From Streptomyces sp. A0642 (GTDB taxonomy: Bacteria > Actinomycetota > Actinomycetes > Streptomycetales > Streptomycetaceae), in contig NZ_SSBL01000015.1 of assembly GCF_004795105.1 (NCBI RefSeq), positions 101,601-165,600 of the forward strand: 64,000 bases of DNA. The letters are read 5' to 3'. Both the position numbers and the translations under genes were made by a program. The notes below the pieces were generated by a model, which was given only the letters and a program-made list of their open reading frames with translations, was not told the origin of the DNA and ran no database searches. Below, piece by piece: positions 33,577 to 44,410 of this stretch (position 1 is the stretch's first letter; each line of letters starts with the position of its first letter).

Positions 33577-34590
33577 TCAGGCGTCTATGCCGGCGCCCTT
33601 GTCCACGGTTTCCCCGGACTTCCCCGCCTCGACGGCGGCGTCCGCCTCGGCCTGCTTCTTGTTGGCGATCAGGCTGGTGATCGTGGTGATCACGAGCACC
33701 CCGCAGATGACGCCCAGCGAGACCGGGATGGAGATCTCGGGGACGTGCACCCCGGACTCGTGGAGCGCGTGCAGCACGAGCTTGACGCCGATGAAGCCGA
33801 GGATGACCGACAGCCCGTAGCTGAGGTGGACCAGCTTCTTGAGCAGGCCGCCGATCAGGAAGTACAGCTGCCGCAGCCCCATCAACGCGAAGGCGTTGGC
33901 GGTGAACACGATGTACGGGTCCTGGGTCAGGCCGAAGATCGCGGGGATGGAGTCCAGCGCGAACAGCACATCGGTGGTGCCGATGGCGAGCATGACGACC
34001 ATCAGGGGCGTCAGGACGCGCTTGCCGTTGTTGCGGATGAAGAGCTTGGTGCCGTGGTAGCGGTCGGCGACACCGAAGCGGCGCTCGATGTTCTTGAGGA
34101 GGCGGTTCTCCTCGAACTCCTCTTCCTCCTCGTCGGCCCGCGCCTCCTGGATCAGCTTCCAGGCGGTGTAGATCAGGAACGCGCCGAAGATGTAGAAGAC
34201 CCAGGAGAAGTTGGCGATGACCGCGGCGCCGGCGGCGATGAAGATCGCCCTCAGCACCAGTGCGATCAGCACGCCCACGAGCAGCACCCGCTGCTGGAGA
34301 TGGGAGGGCACCGAGAACTTCGCCATGATGAGCACGAAGACGAAGAGGTTGTCGACGCTCAGCGATTTCTCGGTGATGAAGCCGGCGAAGAACTCGCCCG
34401 ATGCCTGGCTCTCACCGAACACGAGCAGGCCGAGCCCGAAGAGGGCGGCCAGCGCGATCCAGACGATCGTCCAGATTCCGGCTTCCTTGGTCGAGACGTC
34501 ATGGGGCTTGCGCCCGATGAAGAAGTCGACGGCGATGAGGGCGCTCAGACCAAGAATGGTCAGCGCCCAGAGGGTCCATGAAACGTCCAC
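33577..34590 (-). CDS. TerC/Alx-family membrane protein (probable manganese exporter)
   Basis: 337-aa integral membrane protein of the TerC family, whose Alx/MntP-like members export Mn2+ or supply metal to exported enzymes. About eight helices; signature acidic motifs within membranes are ALIAVDFFIG, EKSLSVDNLFVFVLIMAKF and GTTDVLFALDSIPAIFGLTQDPYIVFTANAFALMGLRQLYFL. A charged cytoplasmic loop (QEARADEEEEEFEENRLLKNIERRFG) separates the halves. GTG start with GGAGG 4 nt upstream, and that ribosome-binding site lies inside the expression platform of a yybP-ykoY-type riboswitch, pointing to control by Mn2+. Confidence 0.93.
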   Translation of the reverse strand: MDVSWTLWALTILGLSALIAVDFFIGRKPHDVSTKEAGIWTIVWIALAALFGLGLLVFGESQASGEFFAGFITEKSLSVDNLFVFVLIMAKFSVPSHLQQRVLLVGVLIALVLRAIFIAAGAAVIANFSWVFYIFGAFLIYTAWKLIQEARADEEEEEFEENRLLKNIERRFGVADRYHGTKLFIRNNGKRVLTPLMVVMLAIGTTDVLFALDSIPAIFGLTQDPYIVFTANAFALMGLRQLYFLIGGLLKKLVHLSYGLSVILGFIGVKLVLHALHESGVHVPEISIPVSLGVICGVLVITTITSLIANKKQAEADAAVEAGKSGETVDKGAGIDA

Positions 34591-34593
34591 TGC

Positions 34594-34748
34594 GCCTCCG
34601 GCAGTTCGCTACGGCTACTGATCAGCGTCGTCGCTGCCGGAGGTCTCTTCCACCCGGGCGCACGGGACTGCGCGCCTGGGCCGGCGCCCCGGGACCGGTC
34701 ACAGTCCGTACTGACGGGAACGCCGCGATCGGGAGTACTCCCCTCCGC
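34594..34748 (-). promoter_or_regulatory. yybP-ykoY-type manganese riboswitch upstream of terC
   Basis: Read on the minus strand, the leader contains the conserved GGGGAGTA loop (34736-34743), CCCGTCAGTACGG (about 34707-34719) and AGAGACCT (about 34640-34647). These appear in the order and spacing expected of the yybP-ykoY aptamer. The CCTCCGGCAG at the aptamer 3' end (34634-34643) is perfectly complementary to CTGCCGGAGG (34595-34604), which contains the terC ribosome-binding site four bases before GTG. This predicts translational control: metal binding frees the ribosome-binding site. No covariance search was run. Confidence 0.85.
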
Positions 34749-34846
34749 CCAAAGAACAGTACAGGAATCACCAAGGAAAGGTAAAGAGAAGGGTAAGGAG
34801 GCGCCAAAATGCCAGGTGGCGAGGGAAAGGGGCCGACCCGCCGGGC

Positions 34847-34982
34847 GGGTGGCTCAGCGTGCCCGGTGCGGCGGGAGGCTCGTGGCGGGAGGCGGGGAGC
34901 GAGTGGCGGGAAGCGGGAAGCGAGTTGCGGGTGACGGGAGGCGGGAGCCGGGCGGCTCAGCGATGCCCGGTGCGTCGTGCGG
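34847..34982. repeat. Duplicated 3' end of the TerD/FtsK-like gene plus purine-rich repeats
   Basis: GGCTCAGCGTGCCCGGTGCG (34849 on) repeats the segment GGCTCAGCGATGCCCGGTGCG that holds the stop codon (34957-34959) of the adjacent minus-strand gene. Between the copies lie reiterated GGCGGGA(A/G)GC units (about 34868-34945). Translated, the extra copy would read the same RTGH C-terminus. Confidence 0.7.
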
Positions 34983-36912
34983 CGGCCACCCGCTCCAGCA
35001 CCTGCGCCAGCACGCTGCTGCCGGGCGGGGTGGCCGGCGGCTCGTACGTCCAGGCGTGGCCGACCCAGGGGTCGGCCAGGTGGTCGTCGGCGACGGGCGT
35101 GACGCGGAGCAGGGACCGCCACAGCGGGTCGAGCACCGGACCGTACGCGGAGGCGTCCTCGCGGTCCGCGACCATCATGAGATGCACGCCTACGGACGGC
35201 CCCTCGTCGGCGAGATACCGCAACTGGGTGACGGCACGGTCGTCGAAGCCGTGCGGGAAGTCGTTGACGATCAGCAACTGCTCGGCGGGGTCCAGGTCGG
35301 GCGGAAGCGCATCGGAGGCTCCGGCCCTGATCGCCATCTGCACGAGGTCGACCCGCCGGGTGAGGCGGGCGAGGACCGAGGACACCCCGCCCGCCCCGGA
35401 CGCGGGCGGGCTCGCGAGGACCCCGGCGCCGACCAGCGGGGCCAGGGCCGCGGCGCCGGAGCCGGCCGGGTCGATGACATGAACGGAGAACTCGTTGGGC
35501 GGGTAGACGGCGAGCATCCGCGCCGCGTGGAGGACGGCGCTCTCCATGGCCAGCCGGCGCAGCTGGTCCGGACCGGTCAGGGCGGCGGCCTCCGACGCCG
35601 TGCGCCCGCTGTCGATCCACATGCCGCGCTCCAGCGGCAGCCGGACGAGGAGCGGGATGCTCAGCCCGGCGCTCTCGGGCAGATGGAGGTCACCGATCCG
35701 CAGGGCCATGGGGATCTCCATCGGGACCCGGTAGGCGTGCCAGACGGGGTTGTCCCAGCCGGCGTACGCGGCGGGGAGCGCCGGTTCCACCACGGCGGAC
35801 TCGGCGGCGAGCTGGGCGAGGTCGCGGTCCAGTGCCTCGCGGGCGCGGCCGGTCAGCTCGTCGCGCTTGGCGCGGGCCTGCTCACGGGCGCGGTCCCCCG
35901 CGCCGCCGATCCGGCTGCGCGGATCGGACAGGGTGCGCTCCAGCTCCTGGTCCATCCGGGACTCGGCGAAGTCGACGGCGCTGCGGTAGGCGGCCGTGGC
36001 CCGGGCCAGGTCCTCGAACATGCCCCAGACCTGGTTGTACAGGCGCTCCTCCATGGACCACCCGGTGGCGTCCCCGGCCACGGGGGTCGCGGGCCGGCCC
36101 GGCTCGGCCGGGGGCGCCGTGGGCGGAGGCGGCGGGGGTGCGGTCGCCTCACGGCGGGGGTGCGCGTAATCGATGAGTCCCCCTGCGGAAGGGGTGGAGG
36201 GGGTGACCGGCGCGGTGGGCGCGGAGGACGGCTCGTCCAGGGGGCCGGGCTGCGGGGTGGCCTGCGTTCTGCCCTCGCCCTGGGGCGACGCGGGATGCGC
36301 GGCGTGCGTGACCCGGCCGCCCTCCGGGGCGCGGGGCGGGGGCGGGGCCACCGAGCGGGCCAGACCGCGGGCGACCGCTTCCTGGATCGACCTCGCCAGT
36401 TCGGCCGCACCGGCCACGCCCTGGTCGGCGAGCATCGCGGCCAGGCCGCCGGCGTAGCCCTGGCCGACCGCGCGGACCTTCCAGGCCCCCTGTCGGCGGT
36501 AGAGCTCCAGCGCGGTCACCGCCGACTCGGTGTCCAGACCCGTCAGGGTGAACGTGGCGATCTCCGTGCCGTCGAGGCCGGTGACCGCGACGAACGGCGA
36601 GGCGACGGCCCCGAACCGGGTCGGGCCGCCCGCCTGCAGCGGCAGCGCCAGCAGCACCGTGACCCGGTGCACCGCCTCGGCCAAGGCGTCGAGGTCGACC
36701 GCGAGGCGGTGCTCGGCCGCGGCCTGCCTGGACACCTCCAGCCCCGGCAGCTGCGGAGACCCGGGGTGGGCTATCCACTCCACGCCGTGCACCGTGCCGT
36801 GCTCGTCCCCGAGCGTGGCACCGGCCACCACGGGCGTGCCGGCCGAAACCCGGATCTCCAGACGGGTCTGGGGCAACGTGTGGTTCTGCCCCCGGACCAG
36901 CTCGGCCGTCAT
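34957..36912 (-). CDS. TerD-domain protein fused to a DNA-segregation-ATPase-like C-terminal region
   Basis: 651 aa. Residues 1-180 form a TerD (tellurium/stress) domain (MTAELVRGQNHTLPQTRLEIRVSAGTPVVAG; FTLTGLDTESAVTALELYRRQGAWKVRAVGQGYAGGLAAML). A ~110-residue Pro-rich linker follows, then a predicted helical segment (EERLYNQVWGMFEDLARATAAYRSAVDFAESRMDQELERTL). The C-terminal ~250 residues resemble an FtsK/SpoIIIE-type nucleotide-binding domain (MALRIGDLHLPESAGLSIPLLVRLPLERGMWIDSG; HLMMVADRED), but no intact Walker A is visible. It sits between terC and a terD gene, so it belongs to a Ter stress cluster. ATG 36912 follows a purine-rich site. Confidence 0.82.
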   Translation of the reverse strand: MTAELVRGQNHTLPQTRLEIRVSAGTPVVAGATLGDEHGTVHGVEWIAHPGSPQLPGLEVSRQAAAEHRLAVDLDALAEAVHRVTVLLALPLQAGGPTRFGAVASPFVAVTGLDGTEIATFTLTGLDTESAVTALELYRRQGAWKVRAVGQGYAGGLAAMLADQGVAGAAELARSIQEAVARGLARSVAPPPPRAPEGGRVTHAAHPASPQGEGRTQATPQPGPLDEPSSAPTAPVTPSTPSAGGLIDYAHPRREATAPPPPPPTAPPAEPGRPATPVAGDATGWSMEERLYNQVWGMFEDLARATAAYRSAVDFAESRMDQELERTLSDPRSRIGGAGDRAREQARAKRDELTGRAREALDRDLAQLAAESAVVEPALPAAYAGWDNPVWHAYRVPMEIPMALRIGDLHLPESAGLSIPLLVRLPLERGMWIDSGRTASEAAALTGPDQLRRLAMESAVLHAARMLAVYPPNEFSVHVIDPAGSGAAALAPLVGAGVLASPPASGAGGVSSVLARLTRRVDLVQMAIRAGASDALPPDLDPAEQLLIVNDFPHGFDDRAVTQLRYLADEGPSVGVHLMMVADREDASAYGPVLDPLWRSLLRVTPVADDHLADPWVGHAWTYEPPATPPGSSVLAQVLERVAAARRTGHR

Positions 36913-37037
36913 TGCCCTGTCCCCTCGACGAGTTGCTACTGCGCGCTGCGGTGTCCTGCGGTCGCCCATGGCGCCCTGCCGTGCGGCCCGCTCCGGCGCC
37001 GGGCCGGTGCTGGGCCGGTGCCGGTGCTGCGATGCGG

Positions 37038-37071
37038 GCAGCTCCCGGCGGACGATGCCGCCGGGAGCTGC
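37038..37071 (-). terminator. Terminator hairpin after terD
   Basis: Exact 14-bp arms GCAGCTCCCGGCGG / CCGCCGGGAGCTGC with a 6-nt loop, downstream of the terD stop (37174) and upstream of the TerD/FtsK-like gene. Confidence 0.9.
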
Positions 37072-37173
37072 GCGTCATGATGCGGACCCGGGACGCGTGG
37101 CGAAAGGAGCGCCCTCCGCCCGAACGGCGGGCAGGCGGGACTCTCGTAACGCGCCCGATGGGTCCGGAGCTGC

Positions 37174-37752
37174 CTACAGGTGCGGCAGGATCGCCGGCAT
37201 GAGGTCCTGGAAGGTGCGGCCGTTGGCCGGGGTGCCGATGGCGGTCATCTGCCACCCGTTCCCCGAACGGTGCACCTTCGCCATGATCTGGGCGGTGTAC
37301 TGCCCGCCGCCGTCCAGCGTGTAGCGGGCGAGCTCCTGGCCATTCGTCTCGTCCACGATGCGGCAGAAGGCGTTCTGCACTTCCTGGAACGTCTGGCCGG
37401 TGAAGGAGTTCACCGTGAAGACGATCTGGTCGATGTGGACCGGCACCCGCTGGAGGTCGACCAGGATCGCCTCGTCGTCGCCGCCCGAGCCGGCGCCGCC
37501 GACCAGGTTGTCCCCGGTGTGCTTGACCGAGCCGTCGTCACTGACGAGGTGCCGGAAGAACACGACGTCGACCGGCTGCTTGTCGGCGAACAGGACCGCC
37601 GAGGCGTCCAGGTCGATCTCCCGGGTGCGTGAGCCGAACAGACCGCGGCGCGGAGCCGCCTGCCAGCCGAGCCCCATCCGTACCGCGGTCAGGGTCCCCC
37701 CGTCGCTCTTCTGCAGGCTGATGGCCTGACCCTTGGTCATATTGACCGTCAC
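37174..37752 (-). CDS. TerD-family stress protein
   Basis: 192-aa stand-alone TerD protein. The calcium-binding family motifs are visible: REIDLDASAVLFADKQPVDVVFFRHLVSDDGSVKHTGDNLVGG near residue 40 (acidic loop) and GDDEAILVDLQRVPVHIDQIVFTVNSFTGQTFQEVQNAFCRIVDE near 95. In Streptomyces TerD proteins are cytosolic, bind Ca2+ and respond to tellurite or oxidative stress. GTG 37752 gives VTVNMTKGQAISLQKSDGG, matching the start I recall for the S. coelicolor orthologue; ATG 37740 is the alternative. Separated from the TerD/FtsK-like gene by a hairpin. Confidence 0.94.
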   Translation of the reverse strand: MTVNMTKGQAISLQKSDGGTLTAVRMGLGWQAAPRRGLFGSRTREIDLDASAVLFADKQPVDVVFFRHLVSDDGSVKHTGDNLVGGAGSGGDDEAILVDLQRVPVHIDQIVFTVNSFTGQTFQEVQNAFCRIVDETNGQELARYTLDGGGQYTAQIMAKVHRSGNGWQMTAIGTPANGRTFQDLMPAILPHL

Positions 37753-37883
37753 GCGCTGTCCCCTCTCCGCTGTCCCCGCAACCGTCCTTGCGCGGTTTTC
37801 CAGCACCCTACGCATTCCCCCCGCCGACGCAGCCGGCGCGAGCCGTTTTGTGTCGGTCTTGCAACACACCGGGCGCGGCGGCG

Positions 37884-40007
<2,124 letters not shown>

Positions 40008-40069
40008 GCAACCACCGTACGACCCCCCACTGACAACGGGGCCGGGACGGCGCTCGCGGCGGCCTCACA

Positions 40070-40960
40070 TCACCAGTCCTGGGGCTCCGCGGGCTCCCGG
40101 CGCTGGGAGTGGAACGAGGCCGGATCGGCGTGCGTGCCGAACCGGGGCACCTGGCGCTGGACCGGGATTCCGGGGGCCCTGTCCCCGTGGCCGGCCGCGG
40201 GGTCGTTCCAGTCCGGAGTGCCCATGACGACCAGGGGGTCGAACATCACGACCACGGCGGCCAGCACCAGGAAGCAGGCCGGGCCGATCAGCAGGGGGAC
40301 GAGCAGCGCGGTCGCACTGTCGCCCGAGCCGCCGGCGGGGGCGGTCGGGGCGGCGGGGTGCAGGTGGACCCTGAGGGCGGCCATGCCGGTGTAGTGCATG
40401 CCGCTCACCGCGACACCCATCACGACGCTGGCGCCCAGGCTGGGCAGGAAGCCGTGGATGGAGACGGCGGCCCAGAGTGCGGCGGTCGAGGCGACCACGG
40501 CGATCACGACCGAGAGCGACACGGTGATCGTGTCGTACTCGAACTGCCCATCAAGCCGCATGCCCGCCATGCCGAGGTAGTGCATGGAGGCCACGCCGAG
40601 TCCGGTGATCGTTCCTCCCGTCACCAGCGCCATGGGGGTGGCGCCGCGGTACCCGACCAGGAAGATCCCGACGCCGACCATCACGATCGCGATGCCGAGG
40701 CTGGCGAAGGTGACCGGCTTGTCGTAGCCGATCGGCACCTCCTCGACGGTGAAACCCACCATCGCGATGAAGTGCATCGTCCAGATCCCGGAGCCTATGG
40801 AGGTCGCGCCCAGAGCCAGCCAGCCGGCCTTGAAGGACCGCTCGGTGCGCAGCGACCGGGTGGTGCAGCGCAGGCCCAGGGCCGCGCCGAGACACGCCAT
40901 GAGGAACGCGGCCACGGGAGTGACCGCTCCGTAGCCGAACCCGTCGATTGTGCCCTGCAT
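40070..40960 (-). CDS. MHYT-domain integral membrane sensor protein
   Basis: 296 aa with seven hydrophobic segments. Three helices carry the MHYT-family motifs: SGIWTMHFIAMVGF (near residue 60), GVASMHYLGMAGMRLDG (near 127) and AVSGMHYTGMAALRVHLHP (near 188). These residues are proposed to bind copper and so sense O2, CO or NO. The C-terminal ~60 residues are a charged cytoplasmic tail with no GGDEF/EAL or kinase domain, so it is a stand-alone sensor or metal protein. Convergent with nothing; uvrB lies downstream on the same strand. Confidence 0.92.
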   Translation of the reverse strand: MQGTIDGFGYGAVTPVAAFLMACLGAALGLRCTTRSLRTERSFKAGWLALGATSIGSGIWTMHFIAMVGFTVEEVPIGYDKPVTFASLGIAIVMVGVGIFLVGYRGATPMALVTGGTITGLGVASMHYLGMAGMRLDGQFEYDTITVSLSVVIAVVASTAALWAAVSIHGFLPSLGASVVMGVAVSGMHYTGMAALRVHLHPAAPTAPAGGSGDSATALLVPLLIGPACFLVLAAVVVMFDPLVVMGTPDWNDPAAGHGDRAPGIPVQRQVPRFGTHADPASFHSQRREPAEPQDW

Positions 40961-41173
40961 GCTCGTACGCCCTTTTCGCAGAAGCCCGGGTTCGGATGAC
41001 CCTGAGGCGCAAGGCCCGGCAACAAACAGAAGAGCTGCATTTTATCGACAGGGGCGGCCGTCCGTGACCCGGTCCCCGAGCTGCGTTCATGTGATGGCTA
41101 CCCTTCACCTGTCCCGCGTTCCGGGACGGCTGGGACCCTCGGGTCGTCCGCACCTCAGACCCAAGGAGTCCCC

Positions 41174-42133
41174 GTGCGCGCAGGCGCCGCAACCGCCTCT
41201 GTCGCTGCCGCCGTCCTGCTGGGGGCCGGCACGCTGGTGCTGGCCACGACCACCGGCACCCCGGCGGGGGGCGGCGGCGCCCGTCCCGCGGCAGCGGCCC
41301 GCCCGGCTGCCGCCGACACAGGGGCCCGGCCGGCGGGGGAACCGGCCCGGAGCCGGGCGGCCGCCCCGCTCGTCATCGCCCACCGGGGCGCGTCGGCGTA
41401 CGCGCCGGAGAACACCCTGGCCGCCGTGGACAAGGCCGACGCCCTGGGTTTCGACTGGGTGGAGAACGACGTCCAGCTGACCCGGGACGGCGTACTGGTC
41501 GTCATCCACGACACCGGCCTGAAGCGGACCACGGATGCCGAGGAGGTCTTCCCCGACCGTGCGCCGTGGGCGGTCAAGGACTTCACCGCCGCCGAGATCG
41601 CCCGCCTGGACGCGGGCAGCTGGTTCGGTCCGGAGTACGCCGGGGCCCGGGTGCCCACGCTCCAGCAGTATCTGCGGCGGATCGGACGCAACGGCCAGAA
41701 CCTGCTCCTGGAGATCAAGAGTCCCGAGACCTACCCCGGAATCGAGCGGGCGACGCTGCGGGTCCTGGGCCAGGAGGGATGGCTCGACCGCGAGCACGTC
41801 CGCAGCCGCCTGGTGATCCAGAGCTTCGGGGCCGGCAGCGTGCGCAAGGTGCACGAGCAGCGCCCCGACGTCATCACGGCCCTCCTCGGCACTCCGGCCG
41901 TCGCCGACCTTCCCTCGTACGCCGCGTTCACCGACCGGATCAACCCGTCGCAGGCGTCGGTCTCCCGCGCGTACGTGGCGGCGGTGCACGCGCTGAAGGG
42001 CCCCCACGGCAAGCGGCTCCAGGTCAACGCCTGGACGGTGAACAACGCGGCGCAGGCGCTGCGGATGGCCCGTCACGGCGTGGACGGCATCCTCACCAAC
42101 AGGCCTGACGTGGTGCGCAAGGCCACCGGCTGA
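41174..42133 (+). CDS. Secreted glycerophosphodiester phosphodiesterase
   Basis: 319-aa GDPD-family enzyme that releases glycerol-3-phosphate from deacylated phospholipids or teichoic acid. A signal sequence (ATASVAAAVLLGAGTLVLATT) and an Ala/Pro/Gly-rich spacer precede the TIM barrel. Catalytic motifs: IAHRGASAYAPENTLAAVDKA (HRG and EN, near residue 70), WVENDVQLTRDGVLVVIHD (acidic metal ligands and second His, near 95) and LLLEIKSPE. The C-terminal VNAWTVNNAAQALRMARHGVDGILTNRPD is typical. GTG start with AAGGAG upstream. Its stop lies inside a ~44-bp tandem repeat. Confidence 0.94.
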   Translation: MRAGAATASVAAAVLLGAGTLVLATTTGTPAGGGGARPAAAARPAAADTGARPAGEPARSRAAAPLVIAHRGASAYAPENTLAAVDKADALGFDWVENDVQLTRDGVLVVIHDTGLKRTTDAEEVFPDRAPWAVKDFTAAEIARLDAGSWFGPEYAGARVPTLQQYLRRIGRNGQNLLLEIKSPETYPGIERATLRVLGQEGWLDREHVRSRLVIQSFGAGSVRKVHEQRPDVITALLGTPAVADLPSYAAFTDRINPSQASVSRAYVAAVHALKGPHGKRLQVNAWTVNNAAQALRMARHGVDGILTNRPDVVRKATG

Positions 42134-42290
42134 CCGCCCGGAAAGCGCCCTGGCCACCGCCCCCGCTACACCGGCTGAGGTCGGAAAGCGTCGCGACCAC
42201 CGCCCCCGCTCCACCGGCTGACCGCCCGGGGAGCGGATGCGGCCGGCCCCCGCTCCGCCGGCTGACCGCTCGGAGAGCTCATGGCGGCGA
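42125..42290. repeat. ~44-bp tandem repeat including the glycerophosphodiesterase stop codon
   Basis: Units begin at 42125, 42170, 42213 and 42257 (45, 43, 44 bp and a partial copy). Each starts with (A/G)CCGGCTGA; the first of these contains the stop codon TGA (42131-42133) of the preceding gene. Later units are non-coding copies of the gene's last bases plus the following 30 bp. Confidence 0.85.
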
Positions 42291-42329
42291 CCGCCGACCG
42301 TTGTCAGTGGCCGGCCGTACGGTGGTCCC

Positions 42330-42872
42330 ATGAACAGCAACGGGGTCGTCGAGTGGGCCGTCGTCGACAGCGACATCGGGCCGCTCATGCTGGCCGCGAC
42401 CGATACCGGCCTGGTGACCGTGGTCTTCCACGCCCGGCCGGCGGTCCGGGACCGCGCGCTCGAGCGGTTGGCCGCCCGGCTCGGCGCGGAGCCCGTCGAG
42501 GCGCCCGGCTCCGCACGCCTCGCCGAGCCGATACGCCAGCTCGCGGCGTACTTCGCGGGCACATTGCGGGACTTCTCGCTCGATCTGGACTGGTCGCTGA
42601 CCAGCGGGTTCAACCGCCAGGTGCTGCGCGAGCTGGCTGCGGGCGTGCCGTACGGCGCGGTGGCGGGGTACGGGGACCTCGCCGACCGGGTGGGCCAGCC
42701 GGGGGCGGCCCAGGCGGTCGGCGCTGCCATGGGGTCCAACCCGTTGCCCGTGGTGGTGCCCTGCCACCGGGTGGTGGAGAGCGACGGAGGGCTCGGCGGC
42801 TTCGGCGGCGGACTGGAGACCAAGCGGCAGCTGCTGGCCCTGGAGGGCGTGCTGCCGCAGCCCCTGTTCTGA
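42330..42872 (+). CDS. ogt: Methylated-DNA--protein-cysteine S-methyltransferase
   Basis: 180-aa suicide repair protein that removes O6-alkyl groups from guanine. The active-site cysteine is in the signature NPLPVVVPCHRVVESDGGLGGFGGGLETKRQLLALEG (PCHR near residue 143). The DNA-recognition helix is in FNRQVLRELAAGVPYGAVAGYGDLADRVGQPGAAQAVGAAMGSN. The N-terminal ~85 residues are the Ogt-type accessory domain; no AraC-like domain, so it is Ogt not Ada. TACGGT lies 6 nt before ATG 42330 with no ribosome-binding site, suggesting a leaderless transcript. Confidence 0.94.
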   Translation: MNSNGVVEWAVVDSDIGPLMLAATDTGLVTVVFHARPAVRDRALERLAARLGAEPVEAPGSARLAEPIRQLAAYFAGTLRDFSLDLDWSLTSGFNRQVLRELAAGVPYGAVAGYGDLADRVGQPGAAQAVGAAMGSNPLPVVVPCHRVVESDGGLGGFGGGLETKRQLLALEGVLPQPLF

Positions 42873-43060
42873 CCCGGGCGAGTGGGACGGCTGAGGAGAC
42901 GGTCGGCCGACCGTCGGGCTGATCGGGCCCATGAGACCGACCGGCCCAGCGGCCCGTACCCACCGGCCCTGTCCGGGCGCCTCCGCCGGGCCGCTACCCG
43001 GCCGCACCCCCACCGCACGCTCCGTTCCGTGTGTCCGGGCCCTCCTGGCACACTGCGTCG

Positions 43061-44359
43061 GTGACCAACATCCTCGACGCTTCCGAGACCCCGGGCGAAC
43101 CGATTCCGGCCAAGGGCGTCACCGCGGCCGACCTGCCCGGACTCCGGCGCCGGACCTCCGCCGTGCTCATCGCAAGCCAGATACTCGGCGGCCTCGGCGT
43201 GCCCATCGGCATCGCCCTGGCCCCGGTGCTGGCCACGCGGGTGAGCGGCTCCGAAGCGCTCTCGGGCCTCGCGCCCACCGCGTCGGTGACCGGCACGGCC
43301 CTGCTGTCGCTGCCGCTGGCCGCGCTGATGACCTCGCGCGGCCGCCGCCCCGGACTCGTGCTGGCGTATCTGATCGGCGCGCTGGGCGCGGGTCTCGTGG
43401 TGCTGGCGACCGTGGTGGAGAGCTTCCCCCTGCTGCTGCTCGGCATGGCCGGGTTCGGCGCCGGTTCCTCGGCCAACCTTCAGGCCAGGTTCGCCGCCGC
43501 CGATCTGGCCGAACCCGACCGGCGCGGGCGGGCGATCTCGACCGTCATCTGGGCCACCACCATCGGCTCGGTGCTCGGGCCCAACATCGCGGCCCCGGCG
43601 GGCCGGGTCTTCCGCGGCACCGCCGTCTCGGAGACGGCCGGCCCCTTCGTCTGGGCCGCCGGCATCTTCCTGCTCGCCGCCGTCGTGGTCGCGACGCTGC
43701 TGCGACCCGACCCCCTGCTCACCGCCCGGTCTCTGGCCCCGCAGGAGAGCCGGTCCGCCGGGGGCCGTTCGCTGCGCGCGGGCGCCGCGGCCGTGCGGGC
43801 ATCGCCCATGGCCCGGCTGGCTCTGGTGACCGTCACGGTCTCGCACACCGCGATGGTCTCGATCATGGTGATGACGCCGGTCGACCTCGGCCACCACGGG
43901 GCGGACCTCCAGCTGATCGGCCTCGTGATCAGCGGCCACATCGCCGGGATGTACGCGTTCTCCCCGGTGATGGGCTGGCTTTCGGACCGCTTCGGCCGCC
44001 TGACCGTCATCGGGCTGGCCGCCGGACTGCTCGCCCTCGCCGCCCTTCTCGCGGGTACCGCGGGCTCCTCGCACGGCCGGACCGCGGCCGGCCTGTTCGT
44101 GCTCGGACTCGGCTGGTCCGCGGGACTGGTCGCGGGTTCGGCGCTGCTCACCGACTCCGTGCCCCAGGCCGCACGCGCGGCGGTGCAAGGGCTGTCCGAC
44201 CTCGCCATGAACGCCTCGGCGGGCATCGGCGGCGCGGCCGCCGGGGTGATCGTCTCCCAGGCCGGCTACGGCTGGCTCAACGTGACCGGAGCATGCCTCT
44301 TGCTGCCGATGGCGGCGCTGGCCCTGCGCAGGACCCTCGCCGGCCGCGCCCCCGCCTGA
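43061..44359 (+). CDS. MFS transporter
   Basis: 432-aa major facilitator with twelve predicted helices. The loop 2-3 motif appears as LMTSRGRRPGLVLAYLIG (near residue 90), and the symmetric loop after helix 8 as GWLSDRFGRLTVIGL. LVTVTVSHTAMVSIMVMTPVDLGHHGADLQLIGLVISGHIAGMYAF near residue 255 resembles drug-efflux-type MFS members. GTG 43061 (VTNILDASETPG) is preferred; CACACT 7 nt upstream could be its -10. Substrate unknown. Confidence 0.9.
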   Translation: MTNILDASETPGEPIPAKGVTAADLPGLRRRTSAVLIASQILGGLGVPIGIALAPVLATRVSGSEALSGLAPTASVTGTALLSLPLAALMTSRGRRPGLVLAYLIGALGAGLVVLATVVESFPLLLLGMAGFGAGSSANLQARFAAADLAEPDRRGRAISTVIWATTIGSVLGPNIAAPAGRVFRGTAVSETAGPFVWAAGIFLLAAVVVATLLRPDPLLTARSLAPQESRSAGGRSLRAGAAAVRASPMARLALVTVTVSHTAMVSIMVMTPVDLGHHGADLQLIGLVISGHIAGMYAFSPVMGWLSDRFGRLTVIGLAAGLLALAALLAGTAGSSHGRTAAGLFVLGLGWSAGLVAGSALLTDSVPQAARAAVQGLSDLAMNASAGIGGAAAGVIVSQAGYGWLNVTGACLLLPMAALALRRTLAGRAPA

Positions 44360-44362
44360 ACC

Positions 44363-44398
44363 CGGCCCGCCGGGCGGAACCCCCCGGCGAGCGGGCTG
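44363..44398. terminator. Imperfect convergent terminator hairpin
   Basis: GCCCGC/GCGGGC outer pairing with an inner CGGG/CCCCG stem between the MFS and cupin stops. Confidence 0.55.
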
Positions 44399-44410
44399 TC
44401 CGACGGACGC

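Noticed and set aside
41105..44188. 1027-codon minus-strand open frame
   Set aside because: It is antisense to the glycerophosphodiesterase, ogt and MFS genes and has no coherent protein features.
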